Assembly: GCA_009761415.1 (NCBI GenBank)
Contig: QUOL01000003.1
Location: forward strand, 2,170,001-2,234,000
Source of the DNA: Sarcomyxa edulis
Taxonomy: Eukaryota; Basidiomycota; Agaricomycetes; Agaricales; Mycenaceae
DNA: 64,000 bases
Direction: 5' to 3'
Position numbers and translations under genes: made by a program. The notes below the pieces were generated by a model. It ran no database searches, was not told the origin of the DNA, and worked only from the letters and a program-made list of their open reading frames with translations. This document shows, one piece after another, positions 1 through 11,092 of the stretch (positions within the stretch are counted from its first letter, which is position 1; every line of letters starts with the position of its first letter).

Positions 1-36
1 AACAACCTATTCAGCACCCCCTTTCAAGAACAACCA

Positions 37-566
37 ATGTGTAGGTCTGAGCACTTTTCACCCAGCACTATAACGCTGATCCAAATCATACAGCGACACC
101 AGCCGACACAACGCGCCCAGTCCACGCACGCCGTCAATCCACATTGGACCAAGAAACCGTGGAGAAACTCGAGAAAAGGCTCAACGAGAGACCTGAGAAG
201 ACTGAACTAGTCGACAGGAACATCCTCAAAGGTAACGTTCTGTCTTACTTTCAGGAGGTATATGTGGGGCTGAGAAGCAAGCCGATTGTTTCAGATGATA
301 AAGGGATCGCCCCATCACTCGTAGCCGCAAGAGAGAAGCTGGAGAGGTCTCAGCTGGAAGTCAGTCGTCCCTCATCGTGTCCATTCCCCTACTCATCACT
401 CTTGCAGGATAAACTCGACCATGCTCTACAAAAACGACCCAAGCCTGAAGAACTCGTCAAAGAGGGCATTTTACGCGGTAGGTTTTCTCGAGTCCATCTT
501 ATGCTTACTTCCATCTGATGCATCTCTAATCTGATAGAGGACGAAGCGCCCATTAATACCGCTTGA
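37..566 (+). CDS. RPEL-repeat protein, small (about 101 aa)
   Basis: Spliced from five exons: 37-40 (ATGT only), 94-231, 295-359, 408-477 and 538-566. All four introns are GT-AG and 48-63 bp. The protein begins MSTPADTTR. It has two clear RPEL motifs, around KLEKRLNERPEKTELV and KLDHALQKRPKPEELV, each ending in NILK or GILR, with the linker KGIAPSLVAAREKLERSQLE between them. RPEL motifs bind G-actin in animal MRTF and Phactr proteins. In fungi, short proteins made almost only of RPEL repeats are common and their role is not established. The start was chosen because the 4-nt first exon joins in frame to the second; no ATG lies in the open frame of exon 2. The end of exon 4 (cgcg|gtaggt) and the last 10 codons are less certain than the repeats. 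Confidence 0.8.
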
Positions 567-759
567 TGATGTATAACGGAAGGACTTGTATGACTGTTTT
601 TTCCAAATTCCGATTAGTATGTGTATGAGTAGGCGATGACCACCGATATCACTACGCCCATATAGTAAAGTGTCATCAGCTTGAAGTCAACTGAGGTGTG
701 AAACAGAGGGTACATACGTGCAGCGGTGTTTCTATGATATAAGTTAGAGCGTCCGTTGT

Positions 760-1437
760 TCAATCCCGGTTTCTTCTAAGCTTCTCCCTCATCTCTGTCG
801 CCGCGCGTCGTGTCCCCTCTCCACCTGCCCAACCTCGTTTGCTAAGCCACTTGACAAGCTTCGGCGTATAGGCAGCCGTCAAACCCACCCTCAGAGGCAC
901 GAACAACGTCTTGTGAATGGTATACGCCAACACGAGCATCGCGTATAACCCCTCATTTCCACCTTCACCCGCATGCCCCGCAGCGCTCTCCATCTCATCT
1001 TTGCCTGGTTCTGGTGGTTTGGAGTGGAGGACACCTGCTACGGTGGTCTTTACTGAGGTCACAAGACGAGAGACATGTTCTGCGCCTAGAAGGTTGATGG
1101 CGGCGAATGCAATACCAAAGTCTACGAGTCCAATGAGGAAGTAGACACCCAGGGCGTACCAGCCGTATGATTTGATGAGGTGTTTCAGGCGTTGGGAGAA
1201 GGACGCATTTTCTGGTAGGGAGAGCCGTGGGTCAGGATTAGGGGGAGGAGATGTGGAGGAGAGACGGGCAGGGAAGTGGTGAAATAGCCGGGAGCTCGAG
1301 GGAGAGGAACGATGTGGATTCGTGAGTAATTTTGAAGATGGAGATGAGCGAGTTATTGGGAGAACTGGGGGGGCAATTGTCCGAAATATTGGAAAGCGAG
1401 GTATAATTAGAAAGCGACGAAGCGTGGATGGCTGCAT
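760..1437 (-). CDS. DUF1279 (FAM210/Nat2-like) mitochondrial membrane protein
   Basis: Single open frame. The open frame extends upstream to 1614, but the ATG at 1437 is preferred because the protein then begins MQPSTLRRFLIIPRF, an Arg/Ser-rich amphipathic leader typical of mitochondrial import. The DUF1279 domain covers roughly the last 140 residues: a first membrane segment (YGWYALGVYFLIGLVDFGIAF), an acidic/glycine linker, then an amphipathic segment with HKTLFVPLRVGLTAAYTPKL and the conserved end KLVKWLSKRGW. Known members are yeast Nat2 and animal FAM210A/B, integral mitochondrial proteins; their biochemical role is not firmly known. A basic tail (REKLRRNRD) ends the protein. The stop lies about 190 bp from the convergent RPEL gene. 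Confidence 0.8.
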   Translation of the reverse strand: MQPSTLRRFLIIPRFPIFRTIAPPVLPITRSSPSSKLLTNPHRSSPSSSRLFHHFPARLSSTSPPPNPDPRLSLPENASFSQRLKHLIKSYGWYALGVYFLIGLVDFGIAFAAINLLGAEHVSRLVTSVKTTVAGVLHSKPPEPGKDEMESAAGHAGEGGNEGLYAMLVLAYTIHKTLFVPLRVGLTAAYTPKLVKWLSKRGWAGGEGTRRAATEMREKLRRNRD

Positions 1438-1739
1438 GAAGGAGTAAAAGAACTCGGAGGTATTGGTGAGGCCTCGCAAAGATTTCGAATAGTGGTGCAA
1501 CTTGAAAGTTGAATTATATAGTATGTGGGGGAGCTGAGGAGGTCTGCCGGCATGAATCAGAAAATATTCGTGGGACTTTGATGCCGTCGGCACACAGAAC
1601 TCGGCGTCGCACATCGACAGTCTTCAAAGCTTCACCCACCATACAGACAACTTGACCACTTGCGATGTGCTTGCGATTTTACAGGCTAGAAATACAATAC
1701 ACGTGTTAAGAATACAGCATGAAATACCCAGTCATCGAA

Positions 1740-2351
1740 TCAGACACCCAACCAAAAGTCACTCCCGATCTCCTTTGTCTCCCTCTTCTCTCGCGCTCGT
1801 TTCTCTCGACCTTGCTTCTCTCTCTTAACGCGTTCGTCTTTGTACAGATCTAGTGTCATGTGCGCCTCCTTGATCCCATCTTTTACCCGAGCGACTTCAC
1901 TAGCCACGTCTGCATCCAGTTGATCAAGGAGGTCCAAGAACTGTATGACTGCCTGAGGAGGGATGACGAGCAGACAGACATCGGATGGTAGACAAGGAAG
2001 TGGTTTGTTAGTGATGGTGCTTGTGCTTGCACTGTCGCGAAGAGCGTGTGACCGTGGTGTACTGCAGCCCGAGTCAAGACTGGAGGTCGACTGCAGAGAA
2101 GATGCCGAGGAATACGTGAACGATGAGAGCGAGTTGGAGTCGTTCATGTAAGGATTTGAATACTGGTATCCTGGTACGTATTCGCGAGTGTAAGTGGGCC
2201 GCTTGGCGCCGTATGGATGGTCGTAGTCCAGGCGGCGTTTTGTCAGGAGGGTTGATATGAGATCGTCGGACGTGGTATGGACGTGCACATGCGGAAGCAG
2301 AGGCGAACGAGACAAGTTCAAGGCCAGATGTGGGGCTTGGGACATGTTCAT
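1740..2351 (-). CDS. hypothetical protein, Ser-rich with charged coiled-coil C-terminus
   Basis: Intronless frame of 203 codons starting MNMSQAPHLAL; a second ATG lies two codons in. Family not recognised. The middle (about residues 65-115) is very rich in Ser and Thr. A hydrophobic-acidic stretch (VCLLVIPPQAVIQFLDLLDQLDADVASE) follows. The C-terminal third is a highly charged, probably helical segment rich in KRE residues. It is not secreted: there is no leader. Divergence or sharing of regulatory DNA with the P450 to its right is not evident, as both run leftward. It looks like a real gene because codon use is even and the frame is long with no competing spliced model. Confidence 0.6.
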   Translation of the reverse strand: MNMSQAPHLALNLSRSPLLPHVHVHTTSDDLISTLLTKRRLDYDHPYGAKRPTYTREYVPGYQYSNPYMNDSNSLSSFTYSSASSLQSTSSLDSGCSTPRSHALRDSASTSTITNKPLPCLPSDVCLLVIPPQAVIQFLDLLDQLDADVASEVARVKDGIKEAHMTLDLYKDERVKREKQGREKRAREKRETKEIGSDFWLGV

Positions 2352-2662
2352 GAGGCTAGACAGTTACGGTCTTGAGTTGGGGCGCGTTGGCGTTTTATGG
2401 ATGGAGGCTGACGCGTTGACACTTCACGTGACTAGGATCGAGGACATGCAGCACACTTGTGGCGCAGCCTCTTCCTGCTATTGCCGTCCCGTCGTTGTTA
2501 TTATATGGAGAATAATTCGTAGAAGAGAATTCCTACAAGTACACAAGGCTACGAAACAATATAGCAATTCTACACGTAGCGGCGCAGAAACAATTTGAAG
2601 ACACTGCTAAATCAAAGTCAGACAAGAACTAGTAAAAATGAAACCAGTCACGGACAATAACC

Positions 2663-4568
2663 TCAAGCCTTTTGGAATCCTTTCTTGACAGTAACATGCA
2701 ATTGATTTCCCTTGTAGACCGGCATGAAGCATTCTTTGTAATACATCACGTCCTCGACTCTGTATTGCCAGGCTATCAGTGCCCAAATCGGACAATATGA
2801 GTATGTTCTCCTTACGTTGTATTATGTATCTCTAATTCCAATTTTCTGAATATGTTTCCGATGATGATGTATAATTCACACCAGGCCAAGCTGGAGTCCC
2901 CAAGTTCAGTGATTAGAAAGCCTCGGAGATAATGCAAAGACTTGCTTGATACCCAGACACATCCTCGGGCCTTTGGAAAACGTCACCAGATGAGTTTCCA
3001 ATTCTTTGGAGTCTGGCTGAAGCCATCTGTCAGGTGAGAACGTGTACGGGTCTGGAAATAGATCCTCATTGTAGTGGATGAAGACTGAGCTCATCGAGAC
3101 GGTGGTCTGTCAAAATGTATGTCAGCGTGTCGATTTTCCGATGAGGTATGAGATACAGACCCCTGCAGGTACATGATATCCTCCAATGGAAGCGTCATCG
3201 GGACCGACCACTCTCGGGAGGGGAGTAACAACTCCATGCGAAAGACGCAAAGACTCTTTGATGACAGCGCTCTACGACATGTTAGTTGTACAGTCGTAGT
3301 TATATGACGATAGACTCACTAAGTACGGTAATTTTTCCAAAGCCTGGTATGTGAAGGGCATGGAAGGGTCTGGCCATGCGGTATGCAGCTCTTCTGTGAG
3401 TTTCGTCCTGACGCGTTTGTCGTTCAATATATAGAGCGTAGCCACTGTACAGGCATTCCCCACTGTGTCACTTCCTGCAACGAGGAGATTTTGAGCCTCA
3501 TCAATGAGCGATGCTCGAGAAGGAGGTTCATCCCCAGAAGGCTCGAGCAGGTGATGGTAAACGGTCTCATGTTCGACGGATTCCAGGAGTGCTGGGTTGG
3601 CGAGAAGCTCGTCAACTTCAGAAGCGAATGTTCGATGGTTCTGTGCGAATGCTTTGATCTCCGAGCTCATATATGGGATTAGCCAGGTAGGAAGGTTGTG
3701 GGTCAAAGAAATCAGGAAAGGGAAGTATTTTGCAAGCCAGAACATAGGTAGCATGTTGTGAACAGCGCAGACAAGAGGATGCGCAAAATCGTCCAGTCCG
3801 TCCAATGTGTCAAAGGAACGTGCAAAACAGTAAGCCGTGATGATGTCCATCGTTGTACAGCGGAAAGCAAAATAGGCATTGACCGGTCCCTTGCGTTGGT
3901 GAGATGAAAGTCGGGAAACGAGTTTGTCAGCCTGATCATTCGTCAGTTGACATCATCAAGGAAACAGAGGGGAAAAGGACTTGCCTTTTCTTGAATTTCC
4001 CCTTCGAGCTTCAAGATCGACCGGCGGGAAAAAAGAGGGTTGAGAATAGCTCTCCTGGCCTTCGCCTTATGGGGATCAGTGAATCCAAACGACGACTCGT
4101 CAGCCCCGAACATCTTATATAAAGAAGGATCCTTGGTAAATTTAGATCCGACAGAGTATATGTCGCCAAACGCCGTTGGATGGTTGAAGCTGAGCTATGT
4201 CGACAGATGAGATTGAGGTTTGAGATATCTACAGAGGGTTTTGAGGCTCACTTCGTCAGGTCCGATTCTCACTACGGGACCTAATAAAATAACACTCCAG
4301 TTGATTAATCGACTGGACCTCTTGAGGGAAAGCAATACTGCTTACCGTATATCTTGTGCAGCCGTTCCACTTCTTGGAGCATCTCTCCTCCTTTGAATAA
4401 GAGGAAGTACGCCTTGTATGCCCATGTAACAGCCGCAAGAGGGGGGCCTGGGAAGTGTCGAAGAGGGTGGAAGAATAGTCGTTGTGTCGCCAAAAGACAG
4501 AAGAAAAAAACAGATATGCAGAGCACTGAACTGAGGAGAAAGTTGGAGGGGAGGGTGAGACTGAACAT
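2663..4568 (-). CDS. cytochrome P450 monooxygenase, complete
   Basis: Multi-exon gene coding for a membrane-anchored microsomal P450. The N-terminus (MFSLTLPSNFLLSS) leads into a hydrophobic anchor, then the Pro-rich hinge FHPLRHFPGPPLAA. The I-helix has AGSDTVGN (oxygen-activation AGxDT). The K-helix ExxR reads KESLR directly after an intron. The PERF-like region is FSPDRW, and the heme-binding loop is FSKGPRMCLGI with the cysteine ligand. After the heme loop the frame continues LAWCELYIIIGNIFRKLELE and ends VTVKKGFQKA. Two of its introns (2891-2945 and 3932-3984) must use GC donors (AA|GCAAGT and AAG|GCAAGT); GT alternatives give stops or lose the frame. The hinge and heme loop resemble fungal trichodiene-oxygenase-like P450s. 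The substrate cannot be told, and no biosynthetic cluster surrounds it. Confidence 0.9.
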
Positions 4569-5344
4569 CTCGTCTGAGGGGACTGATAGACTGGAAGGGC
4601 GACCTTTATAGCTTTTTCGGTCCGAAACTTAGTGGAGGTGTGGCCACCTAGGTACGTTGGCCGAATGTACTTGGAGCCACATCAAACCTTGAGCATCCAC
4701 CAGCTGTCACAGAAGTTGGTAATATATGCAGAGTTCTGCTCCCGCGAGGATCTTGGTACGTACGTACGTGCCATAACACGCAGGAGGAAGAGATAACCGG
4801 GGATCTCTGGGACTCAGGAAAGAGATTCGGGGATCTTGGTCCTCTCGAAAATAGAGGTGTACGTGAAGATATCGGTCTTCATGGTGACCTGTATGAGCAA
4901 GCGCTCGGCGCTCAATTGTCGGTGGCGAAATGATAAGAGACTGACTAAACGGACCTATGATGAAGGGGCCGATTAGCGCGAGATCGCGGTCGACAGTGCC
5001 TGAGTGGCACCAAAAGCCTCCCATTGTAGAAAGTCTTATGCTGTTGCAGGGAATCCGAAAACAAAGAAAGATGATCCAGTATGATTGACGTCAGAAGTGA
5101 CCCGGCCCGTCTCGCGCTCCGCTCTGAGCATGGAGAAGACATACGCACAAGTGCTACACATCAGCCCGTCACGCCACAAACTGTCCGATGAGAAGATTGG
5201 GGTACCGTTGGTAATTGGTAAAGCCCATGCATAACGTAGTCCGTCATATGCTCCAACGCTGGTGTAGGAATATGTGCGAATGATGATGAGATTGAGAGGA
5301 CCTACAGGCCGAGGATCGATGTACTGTTCGGGCCCGGCTACAAG
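4569..5344. other. intergenic, P450 upstream region
   Basis: No gene is recognised. Several frames of 60-105 codons overlap on the minus strand (4707-5148) but have no family features, biased composition or splice support. A short ACGT-step run (gtacgtacgtacgtgcc) lies near 4755-4771. The stretch probably holds the P450 promoter and the 3' end of the F-box gene. Confidence 0.5.
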
Positions 5345-6898
5345 TCAAGCGCAGGCTTGAGTACGTATAGCATGTAACCCATCGACAAGGGCCTCATTCA
5401 TAATATTCGTAGAATTCGAAGAAAGCTTATACACGGAAATAATTAGATTCGAAAACTTTGAGTATAGATTGAATATATACGTACGATCAAAAAGAGGGCT
5501 AGCAAGGTCCGTACATGAAGTTTGGAGCTCGAAATCTAGCCCATCTTGACGACAACGAAGGATTTGCTCACTCAGCACTTTGCCCAGACTGGGGGGACCT
5601 CCTAGTTCGAGTCGACGCAACTTTGTTACAGGAGGGAAGGTCCCAGTATCTGAGTAGACGGTCAAACATCGAGAGACGAGCAGGGTACACAGTGCATCGG
5701 ACTCAAAGAGTGCACATTCTGTATCAGCCCAGCTGTAAACAACCAAGGACCGAAGATTAGGAAGTAACCGTGTTGTGGGGGAATACGTGAGGATCTCGAA
5801 GAGTCTCGGACCAACGGTATCACCACTATCAATGGTAAGGCTGACGAGCGAAGACATAACAGGAAGCAAGGGCTCCAGCGCATACGACGTAACGTCATCG
5901 TGTACAATGGCCAAGCTTTCGAGTTGAAACGCAGATCGCGATTGGAATTCCAATAGGGTCTGCGAGTCCCAACTTCCAGCTGAACAGTCTTGGATCTCGA
6001 GGTTCTTGAGCGAGGGAAGATTGAGCTGCTGAAAAAGTGTGGATTCATCGGCTATCACATGTAGTGTATGCAATCTGGGGAGCATGTCCGGAATAATGGT
6101 GGGTGGTTGGAAATTCCAAGAAAGAACGTCCAATTTGCAGACTTCCAACTTTGTGCAATGTTCAAGCATGGGGACCGGTCTGGGTGGGATGATAACTTCA
6201 GCGAGGTGGAGAAACGTGAGCTGTGGCCAGGGAAGATTCAATGATCTCGTATCCAGATTACGAAACCCCAGGAGCTCAACATGGCGTAGGACAGGAGCAT
6301 CTTTAAACGCAGTGTTCAGAGCTTCTGGAGCTGGGGTGTCCTTGAGATCCTTGCTTCGTACTTGGAGGCGAAGCGTTTCCAAACAGGGGAACGAGGGGAT
6401 CTCGCATAAGAGCTCCAAATTGCGTCCTGGAAAAGACAAATCGAGTCTCTGCAAGCTGTTCTGATAAGGAGCAAGAGTCTGGGATATGGAAGGTATTTCT
6501 TCTTCGCAATCCATCAACACAGAAAGGGGCAAGCCCTTTGCTCTACTAAGCCAGGCTCTGACCACGCCCAATCGACTGTCAATGCTGTCTTGTTGTGCAT
6601 TGCTGAATAAATTCCCGAGGCCGGACCAGAATCTCGGGTTCCCGAGCACGATGGCCCTCCATAGTGAGCAGATACGACACAGCAATAGGGGCGCTACGCC
6701 GATGCAAGGTTTGGGGTAATCACCGCCATCCAGCATCAGAACAAGGAAAATCTCTAGGAGCAGCTCATGAGGAAGGTTTTGAATAGGTGAAGACATTGAC
6801 CGAACGACGCTATCATGCTGTCGATCAACGAGTTGCGACGATTGTCCAAGATCGCAGTGGGCGTCTTTCCCTGCTCCAATTGCGTCCAGACTATGCAT
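5345..6898 (-). CDS. F-box protein with LRR-like C-terminal region
   Basis: Intronless frame of 517 codons. After about 34 residues comes an F-box: SSPIQNLPHELLLEIF followed by CRICSLWRAIVLGNPRFWSGL, the LP-E-L-IF and C-x-W signature of Skp1 binding. The remainder has irregular Leu-rich repeats (LQRLDLSFPGRNLELL, FPCLETLRLQV, LPNLRSLVVYSW), as in the large Agaricomycete family of F-box/LRR proteins, likely substrate receptors for SCF ubiquitin ligases. The target is unknown. The start could be the ATG at 6898, or the internal Met 34 codons later just before the F-box; the first is reported. Such genes are numerous and fast-evolving in mushrooms. Confidence 0.85.
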   Translation of the reverse strand: MHSLDAIGAGKDAHCDLGQSSQLVDRQHDSVVRSMSSPIQNLPHELLLEIFLVLMLDGGDYPKPCIGVAPLLLCRICSLWRAIVLGNPRFWSGLGNLFSNAQQDSIDSRLGVVRAWLSRAKGLPLSVLMDCEEEIPSISQTLAPYQNSLQRLDLSFPGRNLELLCEIPSFPCLETLRLQVRSKDLKDTPAPEALNTAFKDAPVLRHVELLGFRNLDTRSLNLPWPQLTFLHLAEVIIPPRPVPMLEHCTKLEVCKLDVLSWNFQPPTIIPDMLPRLHTLHVIADESTLFQQLNLPSLKNLEIQDCSAGSWDSQTLLEFQSRSAFQLESLAIVHDDVTSYALEPLLPVMSSLVSLTIDSGDTVGPRLFEILTYSPTTRLLPNLRSLVVYSWADTECALFESDALCTLLVSRCLTVYSDTGTFPPVTKLRRLELGGPPSLGKVLSEQILRCRQDGLDFELQTSCTDLASPLFDRTYIFNLYSKFSNLIISVYKLSSNSTNIMNEALVDGLHAIRTQACA

Positions 6899-7833
6899 TT
6901 TCTTCGTTCAGGCAGCTCGATGAGCGATTAACAATTTGCTTGACATAAAAACAACTCACCTTGAGTTGTAGATGCGGAAGACTCCGAGGAGACGAATGTC
7001 AAGAGGAAACGAACGCCGGGCGTACATGAGCCTCCTAGGTTGAAGTAATCGATCTTTTTCGGCTGCCCTACATAGTACATACTGTAGGCTCGGACTCGGA
7101 CCTTGAGTACTCCATTCTACTCTACGTTCGGCTGGACGGCGAAGCAACGCGCATTGACCGGAAGTTCGGACATCTCGTGAAAATCTCTACGTCAGTGTAT
7201 CTTTGTATCTTTTCTTTTCTTGACAAACTCAAAAATGAGTAGGCATCATCACGAGCAATGCATTGGCCCATCAAGCTACCACTCGATCCACTCCTTGAAT
7301 CGCAGGGCAAGGACGATTGTAACGGAACGCGATTCTAGCGATGGCAAAACATAGATCCCAGGTGCTTGAACGTCCTGGCACGGTCCTGCAGAAATCCCGT
7401 TTGCTCCGGTCTCATGTCATTCCAGCATTTCCCTACGAGGAGGTGACAAAGCTACTATCGAGGAGTCCTTATCTACATCGAAGGTGAGAGGTTCTCAATT
7501 GAACACGACCGGTGGATGTCCGTACAAAGCGGTATTGTGTATCTGGAGTTACACTAGCAGCGGTCAAATTTAAATTCCTCATAGTCATCCAGTTCTTCTG
7601 CAGCTGCGTCAGGATGGATCATGCTGTAATGCATCGCGACCTTGTAGCTTGTTTATCCGCAGGGTCTTTGAGCTCTCATATTGAATCAGGAACTTTTCTA
7701 CCGGTGCTTGTCAATGTCATACTTGTCAGCTTCCGTACTCACAGGTCAGAATCAGCAAAGATGCGTTATATGCTAATAGCGAATCAGAACGATAAAGTAT
7801 ACACGAATACAGCACCCCAGGTAATACATTCTT
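6899..7833. other. intergenic
   Basis: About 0.9 kb with no recognisable gene. Frames of 60-110 codons exist on both strands (for example plus 7512-7841) but none shows family motifs or consistent splice joins. It should contain the promoter of the F-box gene on its left; the leftward MRI1 gene ends at its right edge. Confidence 0.5.
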
Positions 7834-9428
7834 CTAAATGATTGTGCTCAGATCGAACACTTCCTCTCCCGTTGCCTCTTTTTCACCCTCGGGACGCTGC
7901 TTGACTGCGACACCTTTCTCGGTGACAATGGAACTGATAAGCTCTGCAGGGGTGACGTCGAACGACGGGTTATAGATGCCTTTAAGGCCAGGCGGAGTAA
8001 ACATGACTGTTACTACATGGTCCTCTTCGGGCGTATCTGTAGTTCCATTCGGGTTATAGATGGCGCCACGTACAAGACAAGCCTCAATAGGAGGACGGTG
8101 TTCTATCGGGATGCTGAACGTTGATAAATGTTGATAAGTAAATAGATAACAAAAGAAGGATCTGAGTCGTAACCCTAACCCTAACCGAGATATAGTGTAC
8201 TAACCTAGAGCCATCAGGTACCTCCATATCAACAGTGCTCACGGGGGCCACCACGATAAACGGTATATGATGGCGAGCAGCGATGACAGCTGCGTTGTAT
8301 GTCCCGATCTGCGCCACGGGTGTAACAGGTTAGCAACCAGTGGCTTGTGGCATATGCCCCGCAAAAGTCGGATAGACAGAAAGAGCGTACCTTATTGGCC
8401 GTATCCCCGTTCTTAGCTATCCTGTCTGCTCCTACGACTGCAGGTAGAGGGAAGAGGTATCATAATATGCACAAGAAAGGATGGGTGTAAGAATTGGCCT
8501 TACCGACGGCATGTATATTATGATGTTGGAATAAAGACCCAACCATCGTATCACAAATCATTGTGGAGGGGATCTTGAGGGACTGAAGTTCAAGGGCCGT
8601 TAACCTATGGTCATATGTTGAAGGTTCTTTATATGTTTATAGTATGTTTGCGTACCTTGATCCTTGATGATACGGCGTTGTCTGGGTAAAATACGCTTTG
8701 GATAATTTGCCTGTCTCATGCAAGTATGTGATGAGTCCAAGAGCAGTCCCGTAACCCTGCAATGCAGCTCTCGTCAACAAAACTTTTGTACAGGTGGAGT
8801 TTGCACGCACCGACGTTGCTAGTGATCCTGTATTGCATACTGTCAGCACATTCAACGACTTCACGTTGCCTCCAAACTTCTCCTTCACTTGCTCCAATAA
8901 CCATTCGGCACCTAATCTCGACATCTCCTTGTTTCGGCCTACATCTTCGTCCGCAATCTTTTTGGCCTCAGCGACCAGATCCTGCGCGATCCAACGAGCA
9001 TCCCGGCCAGCATCGATAGATACGTGGAGGGTTGTATTGAGACGACGGGTCGCAGCACCTAGATTTACGGCTGTGGGCCTAGCGGTGAAGAGAAAAGACA
9101 ACAATGGCAAGACATGTGCTTCAAGAGCGGATGGAGAAGTCAGAAAGTCAGGGAACGGTATGAGAAGGAGAGCACGAGAGATGTATTGGGCAAAAGATAG
9201 GGCTGCAAGTGAAGCGATGGCTGGTGCACCACGAATCTAGATGTGTGATGAGTGCGAAAATGAGCTGAAATTTTTTGCAATACCTACCTTCATCGATTTT
9301 ATTGCATCGTGGGCTTCTTCTATGGAATTTATCTCAATCCATTCAGTAGTATGAGGTAGTAAAAGCTGGTTGATGATCTCCAGCTTGTCTCCATCCGCTC
9401 GAATCGATTTCAGGCCTGGCGACGACAT
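7834..9428 (-). CDS. MRI1: methylthioribose-1-phosphate isomerase (methionine salvage)
   Basis: Multi-exon gene of the eIF2B-alpha/MtnA family. It converts 5-methylthioribose-1-phosphate to the ribulose form in the methionine salvage pathway. The N-terminus is MSSPGLKSIRADGDKLEIINQ, followed after an intron by IRGAPAIASLAAL. The substrate-binding RPTAVNLGAATRRL and the catalytic cysteine in LTVCNTGSLAT are present, then GYGTALGLI, the TRPYxQG-like TTPYHQGSR, and the catalytic Asp in VGADRIAKNGDTANKIGTYN. The protein ends EEVFDLSTII. The ATG at 9428 is used; the frame extends two codons further up only through TTG. It starts 106 bp from the divergent taspase-like gene. One intron (near 8108-8210) carries a short telomere-like repeat. 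Confidence 0.92.
8170..8186. repeat. telomere-like (CCCTAA) repeat inside an MRI1 intron
   Basis: The plus strand reads taaccctaaccctaacc, two and a half units of CCCTAA (TTAGGG on the gene strand). It lies within an intron, between the exons ending VPDGS and starting IPIEHRPP. It is too short to be a telomere and may be chance or a repair scar. Confidence 0.6.
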
Positions 9429-9534
9429 CTTCAACTTGGACCTTGGTGAACGCGAGAAGACACTCGAATTTCATATTCATTACTCGTTTTAGTGCCTTAG
9501 GCCTTAGGCCTCAAGCTTCAACGCAGATACGACT
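9429..9534. promoter_or_regulatory. short bidirectional promoter, MRI1 / taspase-like
   Basis: Only 106 bp separate the ATG codons of two divergent genes, so their 5' leaders and core promoters must lie here or overlap. It includes a ccttaggccttaggcc direct repeat at about 9495-9510. No TATA box is seen. Confidence 0.5.
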
Positions 9535-11092
9535 ATGTATATCGCTGTTCATGGCGGCGCAGGGGTACATAGTTCTAATCCTGCCGACGAGCGAGTACTT
9601 AGGCATGCTTTACGACGGTCAGTCCCACACTTAAAGCAATTTACCTCGGTCTTATATTTCATAAAGTGCCTGCAGTCATGCCCTAAAAAATGAACGTAAC
9701 AGTGCGCTTCATGTAGTAGAAGACACCATCTCTATCCTGGAGGATGAGCCATCTCTCAATGCAGGTGAGCCCTGTGTCGAGAACACGGCACCCCAGTCGA
9801 CTGATGGTATACCGAGGACAGGATATGGCTCGAACCTCACTATAGACGGAACAGTTGAATGCGATGCCTCGATTATGGATGGTTTGTCGGGCCACTTTGG
9901 CAGCGTCGGTGCAGTCTCTGGTGGGTGAGTCTATTTGATACCCGTATTGCAATCCTTGACTTTCGCTAGGCATAAAGAACCCTATCCGACTCGCCGAAGC
10001 GATATTAGAACATTCGACCGTGCCAGATGTTCTAGGCAGAATACCGCCTATGTGAGCCAACTATTACTGACTACATCTCAGTTCACGCAAGATTCGAGGC
10101 CGACTCCCATCTCCTTAGGACTTTAGTAAGCGAAGGTGCTCGCGCGTTCGCTCTATCCTTTACATCCAAGGGGAAGCGAGTCGATGTCGAGACTGTCCAT
10201 CCCGAGACTCTGATTTCTCCTCGAGCGAAGGCACAATGGGTCAAGTGGAGCTCAAGGCTACCGGACGATCTTTCTCAGGAAGACAGCCACAACAATATTC
10301 AAGATACGGTAGGTGCTGTTGTCTGGGATGACTCGAACGGGATGGCTGCTGGTGTATCCAGGTAGTTATCCTTGACTTCCATTGATGAACACCTCAATCT
10401 GACTACGCAAGTGGTGGCCTGTTACTCAAGTACCCTGGTCGTATCGGAGAGGTACGTGAGACGTGCAGTCAAACGAGTGTGTCTGATCAAAAAGAGCCAG
10501 GCGGCTATATTTGGTGCTGGGTGCTGGGCGCAGAATGGAATGGCATGCAGCATTTCCGGTATGTTCAAGCGCTACATTCATTTAGCATTTGATCACTTCA
10601 CGATGCCGGAATTCGTAGGTACTGGTGAACACATTGTGAGGGCGGGACTGGCCAAAGCAATCGGAGATGCCTTGAAGCATGCAGATGCTAACGTTGATGT
10701 GCATGCAATATTACACAAAGTCCTGATTGAAGGCTTTTGCAGTGCGTTCAGCTACTCTACTTCTCCAATTGGAGACGGCGAATCATGATGCGGACAGCAC
10801 CGTGTAGAGATCGCGGGGACTCAGAGCCCAAAGCGGGCGTTGTATTGCTGACAACTGAGCCAATGGATGACCATGGTGAGACCCAGTCTTTCATCACGCA
10901 CTGTATGAACATCATACTCACATTGTTCCGGAAGCACACCCAAGACGGGCACGGTTATGGTGTGCTTTCACCACTCCGAGTTTTGCTATTGCGTATGTAT
11001 CGTCAAAATGGAGCGATCCCAAACCCAAAGTGCGTCTTATGCACTTTCTTAGTGTTTGTTGTGGCCTCTGGATAGTGATGCATCGTTGTTAA
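9535..11092 (+). CDS. taspase 1-like threonine aspartase (Ntn hydrolase)
   Basis: Multi-exon gene. It starts MYIAVHGGAGVHSSNPADER, the family's leading VHGGAG. It continues NAGYGSNLTIDGTVECDASIMDG, GAVSGIKNPIRLAEAILEHS and IPPMTLVSEGARAFA. The autocleavage and nucleophile site is DTVGAVVWDDSNG, where the Thr of DTVGAV becomes the N-terminal catalytic residue. Next come SSGGLLLKYPGRIGEAAIFGAGCWA and the C-terminal WCAFTTPSFAIAYVSSKWSDPKPK. The family matures by self-cleavage into alpha and beta subunits. The motif set is closer to taspase than to plain isoaspartyl peptidase. The last exon is uncertain: unspliced reading stops at 11092, while splicing at aaa|gtgcgt gives a stop at 11078. The intron at about 10050-10120 must skip a nearer CAG acceptor. 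Confidence 0.85.

Noticed and set aside
4707..5148. A gene upstream of the P450
   Set aside because: Overlapping short frames with no family motif, no start context and no splice joins.
8170..8186. A chromosome end
   Set aside because: The CCCTAA run is 17 bp, lies in an intron and is flanked by intact coding exons.
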